Source: Karalla daura
Taxonomy: Eukaryota; Chordata; Actinopteri; Chaetodontiformes; Leiognathidae
DNA: 64,000 nt
Assembly (NCBI GenBank): GCA_029224185.1
Contig: CM055192.1
Span: 1,539,001-1,603,000, forward strand
Reading direction: 5' to 3'
Both the position numbers and the translations under genes were made by a program. Every line of letters begins with the position of its first letter. The stretch's first letter is position 1. The notes beneath the pieces were generated by a model that was not told the DNA's origin, did not search any database, and saw only the letters and a list, made by a program, of their open reading frames with translations. Of this stretch, positions 55,231-64,000 are shown in pieces.

Positions 55231-56115
55231 CTTGATTTTGGATGAATTGTGACAGGGATCGATAGCTTTTCCTTGGTTACTTGGATGGTGACACATTTGT
55301 TTTTACAATGAATTTTTTTTAGATTAAATCTTAGATTTAATTTTTCACCCTCAATTTTTGTTGAATGTTGAATTTTTTACATATTGAAAAAAAAATCAGT
55401 GCTCGCTGTTTTTTAAAATTCAAAGTTTGATTTTGATACTCAAAAAGTTCAGTGTTAAAAATTCAGATTCAAACTTCAATGGCACAAAATACTTCCATAT
55501 AAACGACCCAAATTATGCATGAAATGTACGCATGAGGCAGGGAAAGCATGCATGAAATGAATGATATGCGTAGAGCATCAGAGGGTGGGTCAATCTATGG
55601 GGGATGGCAGAATATGTTGTTATTGTTGTTTTTTGTTAATGTCTAAGGCATCTTGTGCTGAACAATGCCTAGAAAATAAAGGTTTGATTGATTGCTTGAC
55701 TGATTCATTAATTGATCTTTCATGTCACGAGCGAGGACAAACCAAGACCAGGGATTTGCATTTGAAGGCTGAAACCCGAGTGATAGACCGAACCACCATC
55801 AAACATCTCTAACTTTTTTCAGAGGTGGAAAGAGCTTGAAGTAAGCCGGTGTCCTCGCCGTAATATCCCTGCCTTCACTTGCTTTTCCTATTATTTCCTA
55901 CAGTTTGGATTTGAATGGTGTAATGTACAACGCATAAAATAAATCGTGACACAAACAAGTGCGAACGGAATAGTCTATTTTTTCTGTTTTCTGCTGTGCT
56001 CAACACTATGTAAACAACTCTACAGCTGCCCTGGTTCAAAGAATCGTTGAGATGTGATAGGAAGGCATCGCAGTGTACAAAGCTTTATAAGTGGCGCCTG
56101 CTGCAGTACGGACTG
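55231..56115. other. Gene-poor AT-rich stretch
   Basis: Several A/T-rich near-palindromic lines (55310-55450). No gene, RNA or bounded transposon recognised. Confidence 0.5.
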
Positions 56116-56153
56116 ATGATGATGAGGAGGAGGAGGAGGAGGAGGAGGAGGAG
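56116..56153 (+). repeat. (GAT)n(GAG)n trinucleotide microsatellite
   Basis: GATGATGAT followed by about ten AGG/GAG units, just upstream of the exon-like segment at 56311. Confidence 0.95.
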
Positions 56154-56310
56154 GGAGAGAAAGAGAGAGGGGAAAGAAGCGCTGCGGGGGTGAGGCAGAA
56201 CGATTGACAGGGAGGAGAGAGGATAAGCTCAAGCTTTCCAGTCTGTTCGCTGCTCTGCTGCATTACTCTACAATGCTATGTGTGTTTAACCCTGCGTTCC
56301 CCCCTCTCAG

Positions 56311-56530
56311 TGCTGGCAGTCGTCCCCGCTCCGTGCCCTGCCTCAGCACCCCTCTCGTCGGCTCCGCTCACTCCACAGTAAGGATGACTTCCCTCGATCT
56401 GATGAACGAGCGGAGCTCCCCTTCTGCCTGCTGCCTTCTGACGAACACCCCTTCTGCCCGGTCTCCCTGGACGAGTTGGTGCTGCGTCTGAGGAGCTTCG
56501 CAGGAAGAAATAAGCAGGACCAGACGCTCA
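56311..56530 (+). other. Exon-like open segment, unidentified
   Basis: A strong acceptor (CGTTCCCCCCTCTCAG, ends 56310) and a consensus donor (GCTCA|GTAAGTG, 56531) bound 220 bp that are open in the first frame. The frame contains RSDERAELPFCLLPSDE and CPVSLDELVLRLRSFAG, with a real-protein look. A second frame is open upstream through an ATG at 56276 (MLCVFNPAF…) but stops inside. I do not recognise the product. By the synteny I recall, a plus-strand gene (CIT in human) would be expected to start on this side of BICDL1, but this peptide is not citron. It could also be a first coding exon of a lineage-specific gene or a chance splice-site pair. Confidence 0.35.
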
Positions 56531-56587
56531 GTAAGTGTCGACTGTGTTACTGTATCACTTTAAAGAGCATTATTTTCATCTATCCGA

Positions 56588-56636
56588 CTGATTGATTGAT
56601 TGATTGCTTGATTGATTGATTGATCATTCGATTGAT
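56588..56636 (+). repeat. (ATTG)n tetranucleotide microsatellite
   Basis: About eleven imperfect ATTG units. Confidence 0.9.
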
Positions 56637-57210
56637 ATAGGCACCCCCAGGTGAAGCTTTGCAGAGTGCTGTTAGTGAAGCAACATCTGTAGCATCGGGC
56701 TCCAGCATCAGCAGCTGTGTGTGCTCTGCCAGGAGTGAGCGTTGCTCTTGGTCACGACACTGAAATGCTGTGTTTTGGTGAACATCTCACTCCATCGCAG
56801 TGCTTATCGCTACATACACTTATAGCTATCATCCTCCTGGGAAGCTTTTAAACCCTGCACTCTCTGCTATCATGATACCCCTGTACGCCTGGTCTTTTTC
56901 CATGAATCTGATCAATCTAGAAAACCAGAAAGTTTTTAGGCAAAGTTTAACTGATTGTGTTTTATGCCGATAATTTTAATTTGTTGTACCGTCGATGAAA
57001 GCTTCCAGTTGGTCAGGAGCTGTGGTGATTACAGTGGATACAGTCGAGTCTTATAGAGTATGACAAGAGGAAGACTGCGGCTGGTGGAAAATATCTCTAT
57101 GGTAACAGCAGGTTTTATCAAAGAAAGTGAAGAGGTGAAACTGCCTATGGAAGCACCTCTTCAACTGGATTGTAAACAACAACAGGGACAGAACCTTATA
57201 AACAAAACCA

Positions 57211-57717
57211 GAATGCAATGATTTGTTAATTTTATAACCCAATATTTATTCTCAATAGAACACGATACATATTAGGTGTCAAAACTGAGACATTTCACTA
57301 TTTCATGTGAAATGCTAACTTACTTTGGAATTTCATGGCAGCTGCACAACTCAAAAAGTTGGAACAGGGTGGTGTTTACCATTGTGTAGCATCCCCATTT
57401 CATTTAGTACCTGTCTGCAAATGTATGAGAAGTGAAGGGAACAGTTGCTGAAATTGTTCACCAACTTTCAATTGTAGTTGGTCCTAAACTGGTGAACCTC
57501 AGCCCATCTTCACATCAATCATCAGCCTCCTCCTCCCTTAAATGCTCCTTTCATACCCATTCATGTTACTTACCTGTTACCAAGTGACCTTAATAGTCTT
57601 CCAATGCTCCACTAGTTATATGTTATGTTGTTATGTTGTTATATTATTGTCTTTCCAGCCATTTGTTTTCTCTGTTCCAACTTTTTTAGATGTGCTGTTG
57701 CCATCCAACTCAAATGT
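57211..57717. mobile_element. Teleost non-autonomous DNA transposon
   Basis: Begins AATGCAATGATTTGTTAAT, includes AAAAAGTTGGAACAGGG at about 57354 and the inverted counterpart CTGTTCCAACTTTTTTAGAT at about 57669. This arrangement (AATGATTTGCAAAT…GTTGGGACAGG…CTGTCCCAACTTTTTTG) belongs to an abundant fish MITE-like family. Boundaries are approximate and the superfamily is not assigned. Confidence 0.55.
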
Positions 57718-60689
57718 CATAGTTTGCTGATGTGTTGTTTATGTTCTATGGGAATAGAATATGTGTCTATAAGATCTGTTTTTATGTATATTTTGCACAG
57801 TGACCCAACTTATTTTGGGGTGGGGATGTGTTTAGCAAAATAATCTGTATTCTAAATGGAAATAGTGTGATTCATGCTCAATTCAGGTGTTGAAATATAA
57901 AGAGTCTTTTCATACGTATGAAACTCGTATAGTTTGGCAGTCAGACTGTGCAGCCATACGCCTTCCTATGCTTTTGTTGATTCTGAGTTGGGTTTACATG
58001 CAAGTTTGGAGTTAGATATAAAATGTGTGACATTTGGGCATAGCCAAAGAACTGATATGTTCTGCAGATCTGTTCTTTCTGTCAGTGCTAATGTAAGCTG
58101 AAAGAGCCAGCCAGCCAGATAGAGAGACAGACAGACAAAAAGAGAGAAAGAGAGAGAGAGCGGTCCACTTCTCCATATGCTCAAGTGTGAATTTCCCAAA
58201 AGCCTGGTCCAGAAGCCCACACACATTGCCATTTGGATTTGTGATATAATGATGGAAGTTTTATTAAGTACTCTCCCAAGTGCTCAGCACACTTTTATAT
58301 ATTGCATTATTGTCTTGCTCAGGCACCACAGATGAGTAATGTGTCAGGGTGCCAGCACTGAGGTGCAGGTCTCATTTTCTACAGCTACCGGACTAAAAGT
58401 GTAATGACCACTCCTCCTTGTTTTCCTGATTCTTCCTCCTAATAAATCATTACAAAATGTAGTTAAGGATTTTATAACATCCCACACTGATGGTTATGTA
58501 GTAAACATTGGGTTTAAAGTACAAGAATGTGTGAGAACACTTAAAGCACCTTCAACCTGCTAGTGAAATAAATCTGAAAGCCTGTCATTATTGACAAAAT
58601 AATCTTACACAGTCTGATGAAATGTATTCAAATGCAGTCAGATGCTCTCATGCTTTTATGCTCTCCAATGCAAATGCACAAGGCCTGTTATGCACTCTGT
58701 AATATCACATATTCCTTTGGAAGAGGCTGTATTTAATCTTCAAAGCCTGTGGCGTTAAGTAGGAAACTGGGGGAGCTGGAAAAGAATCATCGCAGTGACA
58801 AACTCCTAAATTTTACTCTGTAATACTGTGGCACACTTAATTGTTTTTGTCATGACAATGTGAGGTAAAAGCTTAAGCTACAGAACCTGAAGAGCTTGTT
58901 TTAGAGGCGATCTGTGGCACTCCAGCACTGCAACAGGTCTGTGATTCATTGCTGCCCACTGCCCATACAGCAGCACTGGACCCTGGTCACCCTGCAGACT
59001 GAATGTAGAGCAACACCATGACTGGGATGCAACCTCTATCCACTTTCCTCCTCTTCAACAACTCTGACTCACAGCCCAACACACATAATTCAACCCACGA
59101 CTAAAATGCTCTTCAGCAGAGTTAGAAATCAGTGTAAGCTACTGCTCTGCTGCTGCTGAGCTCTCTCAGAATCACACACTATTCTTTTTTAAAAATATTT
59201 CTGATGCTAGGGCACTCTAACAAAAATGCTAGATTATTTTATGGACTGGAGTATGTGAAAACATATTTGGAATTGGGAAAACACATTGTAGTTATCAAAC
59301 TGTCATTGTGGTAGTTGTAATTGCTATCAGAAAGCTTAATTGTTGTAGAGGAGGAGCCACCTGCAGAATCTGTTAACTCATCTTATTTTAGGCAATCAGC
59401 TATCACTTTCTAGCTAGCACAGTCTATTGGGAAGACAGCCAGATCCAAGTCCCATCTGGTCCCTCATGTTGAGATGCAACTCAGTAACCACCAAATCTAC
59501 CACTGGCTGCTGAGCAAGTTCTGTACATGACTAACAAGTATACTATACTCATTCCGTGATCACACTCTCTCACACTTTAAATACACTAGCACCTGGTTTT
59601 AGAACATAACTCCCAAACCTGACATTTTGCCATTTCATCTAAAGAAAACCCACTGATGTCACTTGTCAAAGATCAGCCAATGCCAGTGAAAATGTACCTC
59701 AGCAATCCCTTTACTCAAGCCATCGTCACTCATAGCAAGCCACCTGTGCCTGTTGTGTGTCATGCCAGGAAAACTGCAAAGCTTCATGGGTATTCATACT
59801 GTGTGGTCTTCTGTGGGACAGAGACACACCATTTTAATGTGCAAAAAGTGCAATGGCCACATCAGTCACATATTTTGGGGAAATATTAGTAAGCTGGATG
59901 ATCTGCTGAAACTTGCAGTATTTATTGTTTATCCTGTATGTCTATGTGGTTATCATTTCAAGTCAGGAACCACTGCACCAGTCATGTGACAGTAGCGACA
60001 GACAACATACAGTAAATGGCAGTTCACATGAACACGATTGTACCATGCAGTGAAATCACACAGCAATCCTGCAGACTCCACATGTTTAGCTGAGCTGTAG
60101 TCAAGCATGTGACTTAGGGGAAGAGTAGGAGGTGATGCTCTGCTTTTAATAGACATCCTCCTTCTGTCGCTGATGCTTTTGCTTGCCTCTCGATCACAAA
60201 AGCTGCCAAATATATCCAGTGGTGGTAAAAGAGGCTGTTGCTTGAACACAAGCAGACTATTTATAGCTCCCGTTAAGCAGGAATGTACAGTTTCTCCTGT
60301 GCTGTTCTCACTAAACTCACTCGTTAGTAATAACCACCAATTATAAAGTACACATCTACTAGTTGGTTGCAGGTTACATGATGCAGTGGTTGGTGACTTA
60401 CTGTGTATGAATTTCTTTTATCTCTTAATTACAATTAAGTGTTGTAATGCCGTGAATAATGTTGCTTGAACTATTTGTCATGAACATGAATATGACCTCA
60501 CTACTGAAAATTGATGATGACTTGTCTTAACAGTGGTTCTTTACAGTGGTTCTTTGATCATAAAACAATGATCCCAGATTCCAGTGCCATTATGAAGGTC
60601 CAGGATCCAGCACAGCATCTAGCCAGCTTTGGATGTCAGTTAATACATCCCCAGACCCTAGGCACCAGGTGGTTCTACATGTTAGTCCT
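57718..60689. other. Gene-poor stretch
   Basis: No supportable gene. A purine-rich microsatellite lies at 58120-58160. Small ORFs such as the plus-strand one at 59656-59889 have no recognisable domain. Confidence 0.5.
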
Positions 60690-61200
60690 GCACAATTGAG
60701 GGTTAGTTCACCCCAGTTGAGGGGGTGGGGAAAAACTCAATGTCGTGGGGGAACCCCTCTCTCTCAAGCTGTACTTTGAGACCACCCAGCAATCTCAACC
60801 ATATCAGCATATCTAGGGCCTAAAGTCTAACTATAAGCATTTGCAAAATGAAATTTTTAAGCCTACTCTTGAAGGTAGAGAGGGTGTCAGTCTCCAGACT
60901 GAAATTGGTGGGGGGGGGACTGAAGGCTCTCACTCCAAATCTGGATTTGCATTCAGAGAATGAAGTATCCTAGTGGGGTAAAATGGCTCTTTCAGGTCTG
61001 AGATATAAGATGCCAGACAATGAAGGGCTTTCTTTGCAATGAGAAGGATTTTGAATTGTGTTCTATCTAGTATAGGAAGTCAGTGCAGGGAGGCCAGAAC
61101 AGGAGAACTCAAGCTGCCATGTTCTGGATGAGCTGCAAAGTTCTCAGAGACATCCAGCTAGTAAGGAGTTGCTTTAGTCCAGCCTGGAAGTAACAAAGAC
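60690..61200 (-). mobile_element. L2-like LINE C-terminal relic
   Basis: The minus strand encodes, with breaks, KSRFGVRAFSPPPTNF then SLETDTLSTFKSRLKNFIL. This is the familiar end of fish L2-type frames (R-G-RAFS--AP-LWN-LP--IR---TLS-FKSRLKTFLF). Upstream traces (LRPERAILPH) fit the same protein. It is heavily decayed and was interrupted by a poly(C) expansion. Confidence 0.7.
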
Positions 61201-61341
61201 ATGATCTAGCTTCTATGAAGATGGCCTCTCAGTGGCCTCTAGATAAAGCCATTGAGTGAGATTGTTAGAACCCAAGTGCATTAAGACTTATTCCACAATT
61301 GACCATATCCCATTCCCTGTCTACACTCTCCTCTCTTACAG

Positions 61342-61460
61342 ATTACTGACCACACCCAACAACAAATCCATAGAAGACCTTCTCCTCTGGAAACGTCTCA
61401 GTAAAAACACAGAACAGCCAGAATTGTTGGACACATGTCACAGGTATTACTCTTCACATG
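61342..61460 (+). other. Exon-like open segment, unidentified
   Basis: An acceptor-like CTCCTCTCTTACAG (ends 61341) and donor-like CATG|GTAAGAG (61461) bound 119 bp open in one frame only (LLTTPNNKSIEDLLLWKRLS…). That frame requires an incoming phase that does not fit a direct join to 56530, so the two segments are not adjacent exons of one gene. The peptide is not recognised and may be chance. Confidence 0.2.
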
Positions 61461-61492
61461 GTAAGAGTTTGCTAAATTAGCAGTGTGTTTGT

Positions 61493-61537
61493 TGATGTGT
61501 GTGTGTGTATGTGTGTGTGTGTGTGAGTGTATGTGTG
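61493..61537 (+). repeat. (TG)n microsatellite, imperfect
   Basis: TG units interrupted by TATG and GAGTG. Confidence 0.9.
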
Positions 61538-62370
61538 ACACAGTGAAACTTAACATGCAATGAAATTAAAAGAGAATACGAGTACTTTAAAGAGAAAAGC
61601 TGATCTAATGTGATCTTTTCCATGGAACTGAAAACAAAGGTTAAACCAGGTTAATTAAAATGTTGAAATACTTACAGAATACAGAATACAGAAATGATCC
61701 GTGACTCATCATTAGGGATCTGTTGGATGCGCTGTTGTGCTGTTATGAAGAACTTCTCTCTTCCCACTATTCCATGGTCAACATTTTATTGTTCTTTAGC
61801 CTCTATAAACAGTAAAGGTTTTCAAAAAAGTGATTTTGACTGCACCAAGACCTAAATGCATGACTCGAGGGACAAAGTACAAATAAACAATCTTGATTCA
61901 CAAAATGCAATGAAAAAACCTGTCCTTCGTGGCCTCCTATATCCCAGAATTCTTTGTGAGCCCATTCAAGATAAAAATGTATTGAACATGGCAAAGTGGA
62001 GAGTGCAGGAGATATGAAAACATAAATATATAGGAATACATAGATATGTTTAACTTCAAGGAACTCTCTTGATATACATGATGTTAATTAGATCGCTATA
62101 TTAGAATGTTCCTGTATATAATACATGTAATGTGGTATGATATGACAATTACAAAATAATGTTATACACGGTATAATGTAGCCGCAAAGGCTGTGTCCTT
62201 TGAAGGATGCAGAACCCGAAGTGAGAAACAACTCAGGTATACACAGACAAGGTGATGCGTAATAGGTGGAAACAATCAGGGCAGGGTTGACAATCAGATC
62301 AATGTGAAACACACAGAAGAGAGGAAAGTTACCTGAAAGGAGAGAGTTGTGAGATAATTTGGATACAAGA

Positions 62371-62405
62371 CAACTTAACACAACTTAACACAACTTAACA
62401 CAACT
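62371..62405 (+). repeat. 10-bp tandem repeat, 3.5 copies
   Basis: The unit CAACTTAACA is repeated perfectly three times plus CAACT. Confidence 0.95.
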
Positions 62406-62832
62406 GGATTTCCTGGGGAAAAAAACTAGCAACTGTCATCATTGTGCATTTTGTTTATGTCATGGCAATATCTGGCAATATTTTTATATTTCTATTTTTA
62501 ACTTTTCAATTCTATGGAGTAACGGTTTTTCATAATTATACCGCATGCATGTATGCTGACCATTAAGTTATTGATTAACAAGTAGCAAAATACTACAAAT
62601 GCATTCTAGTTCAATGCAGCTGCATGTAGTCAGTGGAGCAAATTTTTTACCTTTTCCATAATCAACACAACCACTTTTGACCAGGACTATAGAGGATCAC
62701 CACCAAAATATGAGCTAAATGTCAAAAATGACTAGTTAGTTTGAAGAAGTGCAATGTCAGCACTAATTCTAATTCTGCAATTTGCACACGTTTTAATAAA
62801 TAACTTCAGATTTTAAAAGCATACATGAGCTG

Positions 62833-63380
62833 AGCACCCAGAGCAGCTGCCACTGCATCCCCAGCATCCAGAGCAGCCACCACTATGTCCTCAGTGTCCA
62901 GAGCAGCTGCCACTGCATCCCCACCATCCAAGCAACTGCTGCTGCATCGTCAGCATCCAGAGTAGTTGCCACGTTATCCTCAGCCACCACTGCACCCTCC
63001 AAAGTCGCTCCTCTAGTGTCTCTAGTGTCCTCCAGAGCTGCTCATTCAGCCTCTGGTGCAGCCTCTGGAGCCACTTCTCCAGTGTCTTGAGGAAGCAGTC
63101 CCTCAAGTGTCCTGAGTGGCTGGAGCCGCTTCCTCAGTCTCCCAAACAGCTGGGGCCACCTGCCCAGTATCCCAAGCAGTCTCTTCAGTGTTTCGACTGG
63201 CTGGAGCTGCTTCTCGGTGTCCTGGGGAGTCACTCCAGTGTCCGTCCTGGCCAGAGCCACCTTCCCTCTGTCATAAGCCGCCAGAGCCACCTCCCAAGTG
63301 TCCCAAGTAGCCAGATCCGCCTCTCTAGTGTCCCAAGCAGTCTCTCCAGTGTCCTGAGCAACTAGAGGCATTCCCTCGTG
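62833..63380 (+). repeat. Degenerate ~30-bp minisatellite
   Basis: From about 62850 to 62970 the period is 30 bp with the core CAGCATCCAGAGCAGC and CCACTGCATCC. From about 63040 to 63370 a related longer unit with AGTGTCC(C/T)(A/G)AG and GCCAGAGCCACC continues. Because the period is close to a multiple of three, long frames stay open on both strands, but their composition is that of the repeat and I see no coding evidence. Confidence 0.8.
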
Positions 63381-64000
63381 CCTTGAATGGCAGAGGCCAA
63401 AAAACTGTCTTTTAAGCCTAGCTCCACAACTATGAATAGCAAAAAGACTTGGGCTTTGAGGGATACTTTCATGACCTATTTAAGAGGTGAAGAAAAAATG
63501 TGTACTTTACTTTCCCTGATCCATCCTTATTAGCAACATTTTTTTACATTTTTAAATGCAGAAATGTGAAAAATAAACACTACAAACAGAAATATCATCA
63601 CATGGTTGGCTTCAACCATGAAGAACTGCCCCCGTCCCTCAAATGTTGAGAGGACGTTGGCGTGAATGTCCCAAATTCTCATGTCCTACCATTTACAGTT
63701 TGTCTGATCTATTCTGCATCCCTAATCTACAACTGTTGTGTGTTTTGCAAGTGTAACTTTCTACCGGCTCGTCAAGTAAAACTTTAATTAATGTTACACT
63801 GTGTGATCAGCAGCGGTCAAGCACCACCAATGTTGCCTGGACCAAATCAACTGGCAACTTCTACTGGACTAAACTGTGGTCTTACCGTTGGATGGTCTGG
63901 CTTCTCCTCCGACAGATCTGCTAGTCTCTCCCGCCAATGTTGCTGCGACTTTCCAGGCTAACCTTAAACAGCTCCAACGTAGCATCTAAATCGGAGTGCA
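63381..64000. other. Right-hand end of window, unclassified
   Basis: No supportable gene or repeat. The last 150 bp are somewhat GC-richer but show no frame of interest. Confidence 0.45.

Noticed and set aside
56311..61460. The two exon-like segments as citron kinase (CIT), the gene expected next to BICDL1
   Set aside because: Neither peptide resembles any part of citron that I know, and their phases do not join directly.
62371..62405. Short regularly spaced repeats as a CRISPR-like array
   Set aside because: They are direct 10-bp tandem units without spacers, in a eukaryotic genome.

Overview
The window is a piece of a vertebrate nuclear genome, almost certainly a ray-finned (teleost) fish. 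Genes are split into exons with GT-AG introns, many only 80-100 bp long. Long (TG)n and mononucleotide tracts are frequent. The mobile elements are of fish type: Rex1/L2-like and restriction-like-endonuclease LINEs, hAT DNA transposons and a Ty3/gypsy remnant. All identifications come from reading the translated exons and comparing them with proteins known to me; no database search was run.

Three host genes are recognised. (1) The 3' part of GCN1 (+ strand, 87-7724): twenty exons encoding the last ~1024 residues of the ribosome-associated GCN2 activator. The gene continues to the left of the window. (2) RAB35 (+ strand, 8732-18844): six exons giving a complete 201-residue small GTPase. It starts about 640 bp after the GCN1 poly(A) signal. 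(3) BICDL1 (- strand, 42274 down to 26987): ten exons giving a ~591-residue coiled-coil dynein cargo adaptor, tail to tail with RAB35. The order GCN1-RAB35-BICDL1 and the relative orientations match what I recall of human 12q24, so this is conserved microsynteny. The neighbourhood is also functionally suggestive, since a RAB GTPase and a RAB/dynein adaptor lie side by side, but nothing in the sequence shows that they are co-regulated.

Region by region: 1-8.1 kb is GCN1 with a 199-bp (TG)n tract in one intron. 8.3-21.1 kb is RAB35, whose 7.4-kb intron 3 carries a hAT-like element with target-site duplications and a copy of a 306-bp block also present in intron 1. 21.1-26.9 kb holds 3' flanks and old repeats, including a LINE endonuclease fragment and a tRNA-like SINE head. 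27-42.3 kb is BICDL1, with an apparently optional 48-codon exon and hAT debris in its introns. 42.3-51 kb is gene-poor. 51.1-55.2 kb is a cluster of retroelement remains, one of them a 518-codon reverse-transcriptase frame containing an in-frame 39-bp minisatellite. 55.2-64 kb is gene-poor, with two exon-like open segments I could not assign, a teleost non-autonomous DNA transposon, an L2-like fragment and a degenerate minisatellite.

I did not find a novel biological system. The observations most worth checking are the BICDL1 cassette exon, the unidentified frame-broken ORF inside the hAT element of RAB35 intron 3, the coding minisatellite in the LINE, and the orphan exon-like segment at 56.3 kb.
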